Below are positions 8,981-17,882 of a stretch of 64,000 nt of DNA, in pieces. The position numbers were made by a program, and so were the translations under genes. The stretch lies in the NCBI RefSeq assembly GCF_009936035.1, contig NZ_QWEO01000010.1:30194-94193 (forward strand). The letters run 5' to 3'. Origin of the DNA: Neglectibacter sp. X58 (lineage in GTDB: Bacteria; Bacillota; Clostridia; Oscillospirales; Acutalibacteraceae). The stretch's first letter is position 1. Each line of letters starts with the position of its first letter. The notes beneath the pieces are model-generated. The model saw only the letters and a program-made list of their open reading frames with translations, was not told where the DNA came from and did no database searches.

Positions 8981-9415
8981 TCATGTGACGGTAAAACCCG
9001 TCCACTCTATTTTGTTATGCATCATAATGTCATCTGTTTTTTCCATTCCCAGCTTTTCATAAAAGGGGACGGCGTTTTCATGGGGGCAGGTGTACAGTAT
9101 AATGTCCTTTTCGCCGCCGGCTGTTTCCAGGGCCTTTTCCACCAGCGCCCGCCCAATCCCCTGGCCAGTGCAGGAGCGTATCACGCCCAGGTCTGTGATA
9201 AACAGCCAGTAGGCAAAGTCTGTAATGCCGAAGCACACCCCTGAAAGGGCGCCTGCGCTGTCCCGGGCTGTAAGGGAAATGGAAGCGTTTCCCACCAGCT
9301 TTTCTATGCGGGCCTCAAAGCGCTCCCGGGGATATTGGCTGCTCAGGTCTGTGTGCTTTAAAAACTCTATATATTCCGCTGCCGCAAGCCTTTCTGCCTG
9401 TATGGTGAACTCCAT
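8981..9415 (-). CDS. GNAT-family N-acetyltransferase
   Basis: 144 residues with the acetyl-CoA-binding motif A as LGVIRSCTGQGIGRAL and a later FYEKLGMEKTDD, typical of the GNAT fold. Substrate unknown. It is inserted between rimP and nusA, which are normally adjacent. The rimP stop TAG forms part of its AGGAG ribosome site, so it is translated with rimP. Whether it modifies part of the translation apparatus cannot be told. Confidence 0.85.
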   Translation of the reverse strand: MEFTIQAERLAAAEYIEFLKHTDLSSQYPRERFEARIEKLVGNASISLTARDSAGALSGVCFGITDFAYWLFITDLGVIRSCTGQGIGRALVEKALETAGGEKDIILYTCPHENAVPFYEKLGMEKTDDIMMHNKIEWTGFTVT

Positions 9416-9425
9416 TTTACTGCTC

Positions 9426-9914
9426 CTAAAAATCGTCGTCCATTACCGTAACAGAAACGCACTCCTTCTTTTCAAAGCTTGCGGAGGTTTCCTCGTCCAG
9501 CCGGACTTCAAAGGAACCGGGAGGCGTGAAATCCACCAGCTCCCCGGAAAGCTCCCGCCTGCCGTCCTCCAGGGGCCGGATCAGCTTCACCTTCACCGGC
9601 GCGCCCAGATACGCTTCAAAATGCTCGGGCCGTGTCAGCTTCCGGTTCAGCCCCGGCGAGGACACCTCCAGCATATATTCCTGGGGGATGGGATCCTCCT
9701 TGTCCAGCTCCGGGCTGAGGGCGTGGGTCATGTCCACGCAGTCGTCTATGCCCACGCCGTCTTCCTTGTCGATGAAAATGCGCAGATACCACTGGGCGCC
9801 TTCCTTTACAAACTGTACGTCCCACAGCATCAGGTGAAGCCCAGCGGCTAACGGCTCTGCCATCTGCCGCACCCGTTCCGCCACGCTGCCTTTCTTTTTT
9901 GTCCCTGCTTCCAA
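9426..9914 (-). CDS. rimP: Ribosome maturation factor RimP
   Basis: Assists 30S assembly. About 162 residues with LEVSSPGLNRKLTRPEHF in the middle and an Sm-like C-terminal half (GELVDF...EVRLDEE). The open frame extends to 10073, but the first 50 residues are unlike RimP. The TTG at 9914, giving LEAGTKKKGSVAERV after an AAGGGG site, yields the usual length. First gene of the rimP-nusA-infB cluster. A 26-base inverted repeat (GAAAGAG...CTCTTTC, about 9950-9975) lies upstream. Function secure, start less so. Confidence 0.9.
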   Translation of the reverse strand: MEAGTKKKGSVAERVRQMAEPLAAGLHLMLWDVQFVKEGAQWYLRIFIDKEDGVGIDDCVDMTHALSPELDKEDPIPQEYMLEVSSPGLNRKLTRPEHFEAYLGAPVKVKLIRPLEDGRRELSGELVDFTPPGSFEVRLDEETSASFEKKECVSVTVMDDDF

Positions 9915-10104
9915 GCGCCTCCCCTTCCTTTCCTGCCAAAGCAAACGAAAGAGCGGGTCGCCCCACTCTTTCATCATCCTTCCTATTACCATATCTAGTA
10001 TACCACCCGGTTCCCCAAAAATCAAGGGCAAACCTACAGTTTTTCCAAGGTTTACAGGCCTTTTTGCCGGCAAAGAGGCCTGCGGGCCTCTCTCCCGGCT
10101 GCTG

Positions 10105-10644
10105 TCAGGCCTCTAACTGCCGGGAGAGGAACATGGCTGCGGCCTTGGCGCTTTCGGCGGCCTCCGCGCTGACCCGGGCGGGAGACTTCTCGCTTTTCAG
10201 AAGCATCACAGCCCCCATCACGTCTCCCACAGACACCACCGGGAACACAGCCAGCGCTGTGGCCGGCTGGCCCTGGGCCACCAGCACGGTGTTTTCCGCG
10301 TTGGAAATGAAATTCCGCTTCCCCTGCACCAGCTCCTCCAGCTGGGGGGAAAGGGGCTTGTGGAGCAGATCCTTTTTGGCAGAGCCGGCTACGGCGATAA
10401 TCTGCTCGGTATCGCACACCACAGCCCCGTGCCCGGTCAGGTGTACCAGGGTTTCCGCATAGGCGGAAGCCAGTTGGGACATCTCCCCTACAGGGGAATA
10501 CTTTTTCAGGATTACCCCGCCGGATACGTCTGTGAAAATTTCCATGGGCATCCCCTCCCGGATCCGCAGGGTCCGCCGGATTTCCTTGGGGATAACTACC
10601 CGCCCCAGGTCGTCTATCCTTCTAACAATGCCAGTCGCTTTCAT
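10105..10644 (-). CDS. spoVT: Stage V sporulation regulator SpoVT
   Basis: DNA-binding regulator of forespore genes. 179 residues: an AbrB-type swapped-hairpin domain at the N-terminus (GIVRRIDDLGRVVIPKEIRR, LRIREGMPMEIF) and a GAF-like C-terminal domain from about residue 55. Length and layout match SpoVT rather than the 90-residue AbrB. Its presence argues that the organism can sporulate. Single gene, followed by rimP on the same strand after about 190 bases. Confidence 0.95.
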   Translation of the reverse strand: MKATGIVRRIDDLGRVVIPKEIRRTLRIREGMPMEIFTDVSGGVILKKYSPVGEMSQLASAYAETLVHLTGHGAVVCDTEQIIAVAGSAKKDLLHKPLSPQLEELVQGKRNFISNAENTVLVAQGQPATALAVFPVVSVGDVMGAVMLLKSEKSPARVSAEAAESAKAAAMFLSRQLEA

Positions 10645-10680
10645 ATCAATAGCTCCCTTTCGCGCAAATTTATCAGGCCT

Positions 10681-10731
10681 GGCAGGGCGGCGCTTCCCAT
10701 TCCAAAATGCCCGCCGCCCTGCCGGCTTTTT
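10681..10731. other. GC-rich hairpin upstream of spoVT
   Basis: Arms GGCAGGGCGGCG and CGCCGCCCTGCC around a loop of about 19 bases, followed by GGCTTTTT on the plus strand. It resembles a terminator for plus-strand transcription, but no plus gene lies to its left. It may stop antisense transcription or shape the spoVT leader. Confidence 0.5.
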
Positions 10732-10804
10732 CCGTCTTAGTATTTGCCGGATTTTGCGCGTTATCCTTTTTTCTGGATGGGAAGATTAGGGCTTTCCCAT
10801 TCCT

Positions 10805-10832
10805 AAAAGCCGCAGAAACAGATGCGGTTTTT
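10805..10832 (+). terminator. Small hairpin with T tract before element A1
   Basis: AAAAGCCGCA and TGCGGTTTTT form a stem with a T run on both strands. The family A element A1 begins at the last base of the T tract. Confidence 0.5.
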
Positions 10833-10998
10833 AGGGCGTGTTCACATAAGATGAGCATGTGGATTTTTGAGCAGGTTTTTGGCAGAATCAAGTCAAAAAT
10901 TCGCAGATGTACTTTGCGTACCTCAAGAATTTTTGGCAAAGAAGATGGCAAAAAACCGCCAAAAAGACGCTTGCAAGCGCTTGTGTGAACAGGCCCTA
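10832..10998. repeat. Family A inverted-repeat element, copy A1
   Basis: 167 bases bounded by TAGGGCGTGTTCACA and TGTGAACAGGCCCTA, which are complementary except at one position. On the reverse strand the interior carries GCGTCTTTTTG, shared with copies A2, A5 and A6. No open reading frame of note. It is a MITE-like element or a structured RNA; see the family finding. Confidence 0.8.
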
Positions 10999-11009
10999 GG
11001 AAAAAGCCC

Positions 11010-11058
11010 TTGACTTTAGTATGAAATCGTACTATACTGGCATAGTACGATTTCATAC
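11010..11058 (+). promoter_or_regulatory. marR-MATE promoter with palindromic operator
   Basis: TTGACT at 11010-11015 and TATACT at 11033-11038 with a 17-base spacer. A perfect inverted repeat with 16-base arms (11019-11034 and 11043-11058; core TGAAATCGTACTA) overlaps the spacer, the -10 box and the start region. This is the expected placement of an autorepressor site, so binding by the downstream MarR protein is likely. Confidence 0.9.
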
Positions 11059-11104
11059 TCAGAGAATCCAGGACGCCGGATTTTGCAAAGGAGGCCAGGA
11101 ATCT

Positions 11105-11539
11105 ATGGACGGGATGCGGGAGCAGGTAAGGCGCTTTAACCTGCTGGCTACAGAAATCGACGCGGCCTACCACGAGGCCACTTTAAAGCTGGGCCTTTCC
11201 GACAGCGCCATGATTATTTTATACACCATCTGCCTTTTTGCGGGGGCCTGCCCCTTAGGGGACATTGTGGCGCTGTCCGGCCTGCCCAAGCAGACAGTAA
11301 ACTCCGCTCTGCGCAAGCTGGAGGGGGAGGATGTGGTATACCTGGAGGCAGAAGGCCGGAAAAAGCGGGTGTGCCTGACAGAGAAGGGCAGGGGGCTGGC
11401 AGAAAAAACAGCCCTGCGGATTATGGAAATAGAGAACGAGATATTCGCCTCCTGGACGCCGGAGGAGCGGGAAACCTATCTCCGGCTGACCCGGCGGTAT
11501 CTTGCCATGCTGCGGGAAGAGATACAGGCTCTAAAATAG
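11105..11539 (+). CDS. MarR-family transcriptional regulator
   Basis: 144 residues of winged-helix MarR fold (LSGLPKQTVNSALRKLEGE recognition region, VCLTEKGR wing). The frame is open from 11021, but that part lies inside the promoter and operator. The ATG at 11105 follows AAGGAGG with ten-base spacing. It probably represses itself and the MATE gene eight bases downstream through the palindrome at 11019-11058. The inducer is unknown; MATE substrates are natural guesses. Confidence 0.92.
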   Translation: MDGMREQVRRFNLLATEIDAAYHEATLKLGLSDSAMIILYTICLFAGACPLGDIVALSGLPKQTVNSALRKLEGEDVVYLEAEGRKKRVCLTEKGRGLAEKTALRIMEIENEIFASWTPEERETYLRLTRRYLAMLREEIQALK

Positions 11540-11547
11540 GAGGAAAT

Positions 11548-12876
11548 ATGCAAATTCAGCTTTCAGACCATTTCGACTTTAAAAAATTATTCCGGTTTAC
11601 CCTGCCCTCTGTGGTGATGATGGTGTTCACCTCTATATACGGGGTGGTAGACGGGTTTTTCGTGTCCAACTTTGTAGGGAAAACACCCTTTGCGGCAGTG
11701 AACTTCATCATGCCCTTCCTGATGATCCTGGGGGCTGTGGGCTTTATGTTCGGCACAGGAGGCAGCGCCCTCATCGCCAAAACCATGGGGGAAGGGGACG
11801 GAAAAAAGGCGCAGCGGATGTTTTCCCTTTTTGTGTATGCCACTGCGGCGGCAGGCGCGGTTATCGGGGCGCTGGGGTTTGTGCTTGTCCGGCCTGTGGC
11901 GGCCTGGCTGGGCGCGGAAGGATCCATGCTGGAGGACTGCGTGCTGTATGGCAGGATTACCCTGCTGGCCCTGCCTGCCCTGATGCTGCAATATGAGTTT
12001 CAAAGCTTCTTTATCACAGCCGCAAAGCCCGGCCTGGGACTGGCTGTCACGGTGGCGGCAGGCTGCACCAACATGGTGCTGGACGCGCTTTTTACCGCCA
12101 TATTCCCCTGGGGGCTGGCAGGCGCGGCAGCGGCCACGGCGGTAAGCCAGTTGGTGGGCGGCATTGTGCCTTCGTTCTACTTTGGGCGGAAAAACAAAAG
12201 CCTCCTGCGGCTGTGCGGGACAGGGTTTGACGGCAAGGCCCTTTTAAAGGCCTGCGCCAACGGATCTTCCGAGCTGATGAGCAATATTTCCATGTCCATT
12301 GTCAGTATGCTCTACAATGCCCAGCTTATCCGCTATGCCGGGGAAGACGGCATAGCGGCCTACGGCGTGCTGATGTATGTGAGCTTCGTGTTTTCAGCTA
12401 TATTTATAGGCTATTCTACAGGCGTGGCCCCTGTGGTGGGATTCCACTATGGGGCAGGCAGCCATACAGAGCTGCGCAGCCTGTACCGCAAGAGCCTGGC
12501 AATCACCCTCACGGCTTCCGCTGTCATGCTGGCCCTGGCGGAAGCCCTGGCCCAGCCTTTTTCCGCTGTTTTCGTCAGCTATGATCCCGGCCTTTTCCAA
12601 ATGACTGTACATGCCTTTGCCATCTATTCCTTCTCCTTCCTTTTTTCCGGGCTGGCCATTTTCGGCTCCGCTTTTTTCACCGCCCTCAACGACGGCCTGA
12701 CCTCCGCCCTCATCTCCTTCCTGCGCACATTGGTGTTCCAGGTGGGCGCTGTGCTGGCGCTCCCCCTGATTTGGGGTATAGACGGCGTCTGGCTGTCCAT
12801 TGTGGCGGCGGAGGTTATGGCAGCCCTCACCACAGGGGCGTTCCTTCTGGGGAAGCGGAAAAAGTTCCATTACTAG
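11548..12876 (+). CDS. MATE-family multidrug efflux transporter
   Basis: 442 residues, inner-membrane Na+- or H+-coupled exporter with about 12 hydrophobic segments in two similar halves. The ATG at 11548 follows AGGAGGAAAT closely. Co-transcribed with marR. The stop codon TAG at 12874-12876 is the first three bases of family A element A2, so the element supplies the stop. The final residues may therefore differ from those of relatives lacking the element. Confidence 0.93.
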   Translation: MQIQLSDHFDFKKLFRFTLPSVVMMVFTSIYGVVDGFFVSNFVGKTPFAAVNFIMPFLMILGAVGFMFGTGGSALIAKTMGEGDGKKAQRMFSLFVYATAAAGAVIGALGFVLVRPVAAWLGAEGSMLEDCVLYGRITLLALPALMLQYEFQSFFITAAKPGLGLAVTVAAGCTNMVLDALFTAIFPWGLAGAAAATAVSQLVGGIVPSFYFGRKNKSLLRLCGTGFDGKALLKACANGSSELMSNISMSIVSMLYNAQLIRYAGEDGIAAYGVLMYVSFVFSAIFIGYSTGVAPVVGFHYGAGSHTELRSLYRKSLAITLTASAVMLALAEALAQPFSAVFVSYDPGLFQMTVHAFAIYSFSFLFSGLAIFGSAFFTALNDGLTSALISFLRTLVFQVGAVLALPLIWGIDGVWLSIVAAEVMAALTTGAFLLGKRKKFHY

Positions 12877-13036
12877 GGCTTGTTTGAAAAATTGCAAACA
12901 CCGTCTTTTTGCCCCAAACGGGCGGCTTCTGCGTCAAAAACCCTCGTCAACCGGCAGGTTGGCCTGCGGTTTTTCCTGGAATCTGTCCACTTCTGACCCC
13001 AAATTCGTCATTTCCTCTATTTTCCAACAAGCCCTA
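12874..13036. repeat. Family A inverted-repeat element, copy A2
   Basis: 163 bases from TAGGGCTTGTTTGAAAA to TTTTCCAACAAGCCCTA. Shares GCAAACACCGTCTTTTTG with A6 and the near-terminal CATTTCCTCTATTTTC with A5, A6 and A7. An internal imperfect palindrome CCGGCAGGTTGGCCTGCGG sits where other copies have different hairpins. Overlaps the MATE stop codon. Confidence 0.85.
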
Positions 13037-13138
13037 AAAATTGCACGAAAACTTATCCCTGGTTCTGCCGGGGATTTTGCTTTGTGCATAGGCAGACAGG
13101 GCCTCACAAAAAGAGCCTTTCCGGTTCTCTATATCTAT

Positions 13139-13167
13139 TTGACGGCAGGACGCAAATTTGCTATAAT
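13139..13167 (+). promoter_or_regulatory. typA promoter
   Basis: TTGACG at 13139-13144, 17-base spacer, TATAAT at 13162-13167, about 85 bases upstream of the typA start. Near-consensus vegetative promoter. Confidence 0.88.
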
Positions 13168-13251
13168 AGTTGCCGGGTTTTAAGGCCGATACCAGCGCAA
13201 GCTGTACACATAATAATTGAGAGACAAGGAAAGGAATGTGAAGGAATTAAA

Positions 13252-15087
13252 ATGGGAAGCATCAGCGAGAGAGAAAATCTGCGGAACGTGGCGATTATCG
13301 CCCACGTAGACCATGGCAAAACCACTTTGGTGGATCAGCTTCTGCGGCAAAGCGGCATTTTCCGGCAAAATGAAGCGGTGGCAGAGCGGGTGATGGACTC
13401 CGGCGACCTGGAGCGGGAGCGGGGCATCACCATTCTCAGCAAAAACACGGCGGTGCTGTATAACGATGTTAAAATCAATATTGTAGACACCCCCGGCCAC
13501 GCGGACTTCGGCGGGGAGGTGGAGCGGGTGCTGCTGATGGTGGACGGCGTGCTGCTTTTGGTAGACGCCTTTGAGGGCTGTATGCCCCAAACCCGCTTTG
13601 TGCTGAAAAAGGCGCTGGCTTTGGGGAAAAAGCCTGTGGTGGTTCTGAACAAGGTAGACCGCCCTGGCGCCCGGCCCGCCCAGGTAGTGGACGAGGTGCT
13701 GGATCTGTTCATCGAACTGGGGGCCAATGACGACCAGCTTGATTTCCCCGTAGTATACGCCTCTGCTCGGGACGGCTATGCCAGCCTGGATCCTTCGGCG
13801 CCCGGCACAGACATGACCCCCCTGTTCGAGATGATTATCAATGAAGTGCCCGCGCCCAGGGGAGATTTGGAAGGCCCCACCCAGGTGCTGTTTTCCAACA
13901 TCGACTATGATGACTACGTAGGCCGCATTGGCATAGGCCGGGTGGAACGAGGCTCCCTGCGGGTGGGCCAGACTGTCACCATCTGCGGCGGCGGGGAAGA
14001 AACCCGGAAAAATGCCCGGGTGACAAAGCTCTACCAGTTCGAGGGCTTAAAGCGGGTGGAGGCGGAATCGGCAGGGTTGGGGGACATTATCGCTGTGTCC
14101 GGCATTGCGGATCTGAACATCGGCCAGACCGCCTGCGATACCGAGCATGTGGAGCCTCTGCCCTTTGTGAAAATCGACGAGCCTACTGTGTCCATGATGT
14201 TCATGGCCAACAATTCCCCCTTTGCCGGGCGGGAAGGCAAATATGTCACCTCCCGGAACCTGCGGGACAGGCTTTTTAAAGAAGTGGAGACAAATGTGGC
14301 CATGAAGGTGGAGGAGACAGATTCCACAGACACCTTCAAGGTGTCCGGGCGGGGGGAGCTGCACCTGTCCATCCTTATCGAACAGATGCGCCGCCAGGGG
14401 TACGAGTTCCAGGTATCGCCCCCCAGCGTAATATATAAGGAAAAGGACGGCAAGCGCCTGGAGCCAATGGAGCTTTTGATGATCGAGGTGCCGGACAACT
14501 ATGTGGGGGCGGTGATGGAGAAAATCGGCGCCCGCAAGGCAGAGCTGCTCAACATGGGTTCCCGGGAAACCGGCTCCACCCACATGGAGTTTAAAATCCC
14601 TGCCCGGGGCCTTATGGGCTACCGCTCGGAATTTTTAACCGACACCAATGGCAATGGCATTATGAACCATGTTTTTGACGGCTATGAGCCTTATAAAGGG
14701 GACATCCAGCAGCGACAGCAGGGATCCATCATTGCCCATGAGACAGGGGCTTCCACAGCCTACGGCCTGTTCTATGCCCAGGACAGGGGCAGGCTCTTTA
14801 TCGGCCCGGGGGTAGAGGTATACGAGGGCATGGTAGTGGGGGCAAACCCCAAAAACGAGGACATTGTGGTAAACGTGTGCAAGAAAAAGCACGCCACCAA
14901 CACCCGTTCCTCTGGGGCAGACGAGGCCCTGAAGCTGACGCCCCATTCGGTTTTAAGCCTGGAGCAGTGCCTGGAGTTTATTGCCCCTGACGAGCTGGTG
15001 GAAGTGACCCCCCAGAGCATCCGGATGCGCAAAACCATCCTGTCAAAAGAACTGCGGATGAAGAAGGCCAGCAAGAGCAAGGGGTGA
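13252..15087 (+). CDS. typA: GTPase TypA/BipA
   Basis: Ribosome-associated translational GTPase linked to 50S assembly and stress or cold growth. 611 residues: G1 AHVDHGKTT near 17-25, [14 protein letters not shown], then EF-G-like domains II, III and V and the C-terminal TypA domain. The longer open frame begins at 13084 upstream of the promoter; [10 protein letters not shown] at 13252 after AAGGAATTAAA fits the family. Own strong promoter; the exonuclease-PgeF gene follows closely. Confidence 0.97.
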   Translation: MGSISERENLRNVAIIAHVDHGKTTLVDQLLRQSGIFRQNEAVAERVMDSGDLERERGITILSKNTAVLYNDVKINIVDTPGHADFGGEVERVLLMVDGVLLLVDAFEGCMPQTRFVLKKALALGKKPVVVLNKVDRPGARPAQVVDEVLDLFIELGANDDQLDFPVVYASARDGYASLDPSAPGTDMTPLFEMIINEVPAPRGDLEGPTQVLFSNIDYDDYVGRIGIGRVERGSLRVGQTVTICGGGEETRKNARVTKLYQFEGLKRVEAESAGLGDIIAVSGIADLNIGQTACDTEHVEPLPFVKIDEPTVSMMFMANNSPFAGREGKYVTSRNLRDRLFKEVETNVAMKVEETDSTDTFKVSGRGELHLSILIEQMRRQGYEFQVSPPSVIYKEKDGKRLEPMELLMIEVPDNYVGAVMEKIGARKAELLNMGSRETGSTHMEFKIPARGLMGYRSEFLTDTNGNGIMNHVFDGYEPYKGDIQQRQQGSIIAHETGASTAYGLFYAQDRGRLFIGPGVEVYEGMVVGANPKNEDIVVNVCKKKHATNTRSSGADEALKLTPHSVLSLEQCLEFIAPDELVEVTPQSIRMRKTILSKELRMKKASKSKG

Positions 15088-15128
15088 GATCCGGCCGGCA
15101 GGTTTTGCGGGAAAGGAGGTGGCAGCCA

Positions 15129-16814
15129 ATGGATATAGTTATATTAGATTTAGAGTGGAACGCGGCCTACAGCCGCAGGCTCCGGGGGTATATCAACGAA
15201 ATTATTGAGTTTGGCGCTGTGAAATGCGGGCCGGATCTAAAGGCCCGGTCTGTGTTTTCCTGCTTTGTGAAGCCCCAGGTGGGCAAACACATCAGCAGCA
15301 CCATTTCCAGCCTCACCAGCATCACAGACGAAAACCTGGAGGAGGGCCTTTCCTTCATGCAGGCAGCGGCCCGCTTTAAGCGCTGGGCTGGAGACTGCGT
15401 GCTGATGACCTGGGGTACCTCGGACATCCTCACCCTCATTGAAAACTGCCGCTATTTCAGCGGCAGGGAGGAAGTGCCCTTTTTGTCCCACTATGTGGAT
15501 CTGCAGCGGTATGCGCAGGTGCAAATGGGCTGGGGCACCAGCACCCAGGTGGGGCTTTCCAGGGCGGCAGAGCTTTTAGAGCTGGATGTAAGCGGCATGG
15601 AGCACCACAGGGCAAAGGACGACAGCCTGATGACCCTGGAAATTTTAAAGCAGGTGTATGACGAAAAAGCCATAGCGCCTTTTGTGGACATATGCGACCG
15701 GGAGTTTTACCGGCGCATGACCTTTAAAACCAGCTATGTCTGCGACCTGGGCAGCCCGCTGATTGAGGCCGGGCACCTGCGCTTTTCCTGCCCCAAATGC
15801 GGCGGGGAGGCAAAGCGGGTTACCCGCTGGAACCTGAAAAACAAAAGCTTCCGGGCGGAGTTTGCCTGCAAAAGCTGCGGGCATCCCTTTGGGGGCAGGC
15901 TGATTATCAAACAGAAATATGAGGGTTTATCTGTGAATAAGAAAACATTTCCCCTGCCAGAGATACAGGAGCCTAGAAAGGCTGTCCCCGGCCTTTTGGG
16001 CAATATGCGGCTGGAAATGCCGGAGGGCGTGGGCCTTCTGCGCTTCCCCGCCTTTGACAGCCTTCCCGTGGTAAACCACTGTTTTTCCACCCGGGTGGGC
16101 GGGGTGAGCAAGGGGGAGTTTGCCTCTATGAACCTGGGCACCAACCGGGGCGACCCGAATGAAAACGTAGCGGAAAACTTCCGGCTTTTCTGCCGCGCCG
16201 CCGGGTTTGAGGCCGAGTCCCTCGTTGCCGGGGCGCAGGATCACCATGTGAACATCCGGCAGGTAGGGCTTCCCGAGCGGGGCATCGGCATCTGGCGGGA
16301 AAAGGATATGGAAAGCATAGACGGCCTGTGTACAGACGTGCCTGGGGTTACCCTGGTGATTTACACAGCAGACTGCGTGCCCCTCTATTTTGTGGATCCG
16401 GAGCACCATGCCATCGGCCTGGCCCACGCCGGGTGGCGGGGTACGGCGGCAGGCATGGCAAAGGTAATGGCGGAGCGGATGCAGGCGGCCTTTGGCACGG
16501 ATCCCCGGAAGCTGATAACCGCCATCGGCCCATCTATCTGCAAGGCCTGCTTTGAGGTGGACGAACCAGTGGCAGCGGAATTTCTCAAGCTGGAGAATGC
16601 GGAGAAGTTTGTCTCCCTGCCCACAGAGGCAGACGTAAAATACCATGTGGACTTGTGGGAATGCAACCGCCAGTTCCTGCTGCAGGCAGGGGTGCGGGAG
16701 GAAAACATCACCGTAGGCGGCGTCTGTACCATGTGCGAAAGCGACCTCATCTTCTCCCACCGCCGCACCCGGGGTCACAGGGGATCAAACTGCGCCATGC
16801 TGGCTCTGCAATAA
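15129..16814 (+). CDS. Fusion: DEDD exonuclease, zinc ribbon and PgeF
   Basis: One continuous 561-residue frame. Residues 1-185 form a DEDDh 3'-5' exonuclease (DLEW with D7 and E9; WGTSD near 95-99; HHRAKDD near 159-165). Cysteines at 221, 224, 247 and 250 make a zinc ribbon. Residues 295-561 are a laccase-domain protein of the PgeF/YlmD family (purine nucleoside phosphorylase or peptidoglycan editing factor), with the metal ligands H372, C416 in YTADC and H433 in AHAGWRG. I see no frameshift. The internal ATG at 16003 lacks a ribosome site, so separate translation of the second part is unlikely. The start at 15129 follows AAAGGAGGT by eight bases. I know these domains only as separate proteins. 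Possible role: turnover of RNA or DNA ends coupled to nucleoside salvage (inference). Confidence 0.85.
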   Translation: MDIVILDLEWNAAYSRRLRGYINEIIEFGAVKCGPDLKARSVFSCFVKPQVGKHISSTISSLTSITDENLEEGLSFMQAAARFKRWAGDCVLMTWGTSDILTLIENCRYFSGREEVPFLSHYVDLQRYAQVQMGWGTSTQVGLSRAAELLELDVSGMEHHRAKDDSLMTLEILKQVYDEKAIAPFVDICDREFYRRMTFKTSYVCDLGSPLIEAGHLRFSCPKCGGEAKRVTRWNLKNKSFRAEFACKSCGHPFGGRLIIKQKYEGLSVNKKTFPLPEIQEPRKAVPGLLGNMRLEMPEGVGLLRFPAFDSLPVVNHCFSTRVGGVSKGEFASMNLGTNRGDPNENVAENFRLFCRAAGFEAESLVAGAQDHHVNIRQVGLPERGIGIWREKDMESIDGLCTDVPGVTLVIYTADCVPLYFVDPEHHAIGLAHAGWRGTAAGMAKVMAERMQAAFGTDPRKLITAIGPSICKACFEVDEPVAAEFLKLENAEKFVSLPTEADVKYHVDLWECNRQFLLQAGVREENITVGGVCTMCESDLIFSHRRTRGHRGSNCAMLALQ

Positions 16815-16837
16815 GCTGGGAGCAAGGGGCAGGGCAG

Positions 16838-16918
16838 GCCCCGGCCCCGCCTCCCTTTGGGAGGCGGGCGCGGCCTGAAAGGCCGCGCAAAAGGGGAGCG
16901 CCGCTCCCCTTGGCCGGG
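16838..16918 (+). other. Cluster of three GC-rich hairpins
   Basis: Three inverted repeats follow one another: GCCTCCCTTTGGGAGGCGGG, GCGCGGCCTGAAAGGCCGCGC without its last base, and AAGGGGAGCGCCGCTCCCCT. No T run follows any of them. They fill most of the gap between the fusion gene and the radical SAM gene and could slow or attenuate transcription. Confidence 0.6.
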
Positions 16919-16961
16919 GCGCCCTGCCGCTGGCATCCAGCGGAGAAAAGGGAGGAAACCT

Positions 16962-17855
16962 ATGGAAACAGGCTGCACCCTGTGCCCCCGGGCCTGCGGG
17001 GTAGATCGCGGCAGGCAAACGGGCCGCTGCAAAAGCGGCAGCGCCATGCGCATTGCCCGGGCAGCCCTGCACCACTGGGAAGAGCCGCCTCTCAGCGGGG
17101 AAAGGGGTTCCGGCGCCATCTTCTTCACAGGATGCCCTTTGGGCTGCGTTTATTGCCAGAACGGGGAGATAAGCCGCCTGGAAAATCCCGGCAAGGAAAT
17201 AAGCCCAAAGGCGCTTTGCGGCATCATGCAGGCCCTTGTGGAGCAGGGGGCGCACAACATAAACTTGGTAACCCCCACCCACTTTGTCCCGCAAATCCGG
17301 GAGGCCCTCATGCTGTACAAGCCCCCGGTGCCTGTGGTGTACAACTCCTCCGGTTATGAGCGGGTGGAAACCCTGCGCAGCCTTTCCGGCTTAGTGGATA
17401 TCTACCTGCCAGATTTCAAATACGCGGAAAGCGCCCTTGCCAAAGGCCTTTCCCAGGCAGAGGATTATCCGCAGGCCGCCCTTGCCGCCATCAAAGAGAT
17501 GGTGGAGCAGGCAGGCGCCCCTGTCTGCGACGAAAAAGGCATCATGCAGAAGGGCGTGCTCATCCGCCACCTGATTCTGCCGGGCCACACAAAAAATTCC
17601 CTGGAAGCATTAAAGCTTATCAAAGAAAACTTCCCCGGCATCCCTGTAAGCCTCATGGCCCAATACACCCCCCAGCGCCCCGTGCCCGGCTGCCCGGAGC
17701 TTTCCCGGCCCATCACCCGCCGGGAGCTGCAAAAGGTGCAGGACTGCCTGTTCAGCCTGGATCTTCCAGGCTTTGTGCAGTCCCGAAGCGCCAAGGGGGA
17801 AGCATACATCCCGGACTTCCACCAGTTTGAAACAGAAGGCCCAGCCCTTCTATAA
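16962..17855 (+). CDS. Radical SAM protein of the PFL-activase-like (PflX) type
   Basis: 297 residues. The radical SAM cluster motif is C58, C62, C65 in TGCPLGCVYCQN, and the N-terminus has extra cysteines C5, C8, C12 and C23 in a METGCTLCPRACGV context. This resembles the PflX/YyaS-type group often annotated as pyruvate-formate-lyase-activating-enzyme related. No glycyl-radical enzyme lies nearby, so the target is unknown. The ATG at 16962 follows AAGGGAGGAAACC. A DUF4091 gene follows 27 bases later. Confidence 0.85.
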   Translation: METGCTLCPRACGVDRGRQTGRCKSGSAMRIARAALHHWEEPPLSGERGSGAIFFTGCPLGCVYCQNGEISRLENPGKEISPKALCGIMQALVEQGAHNINLVTPTHFVPQIREALMLYKPPVPVVYNSSGYERVETLRSLSGLVDIYLPDFKYAESALAKGLSQAEDYPQAALAAIKEMVEQAGAPVCDEKGIMQKGVLIRHLILPGHTKNSLEALKLIKENFPGIPVSLMAQYTPQRPVPGCPELSRPITRRELQKVQDCLFSLDLPGFVQSRSAKGEAYIPDFHQFETEGPALL

Positions 17856-17882
17856 CGAAAATCCAAAAGGAGGCGTTTTGGC

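Noticed and set aside
16003..16814. Independent pgeF gene starting at an internal ATG
   Set aside because: No ribosome site precedes the ATG and the upstream frame is continuous with a complete exonuclease and zinc ribbon.
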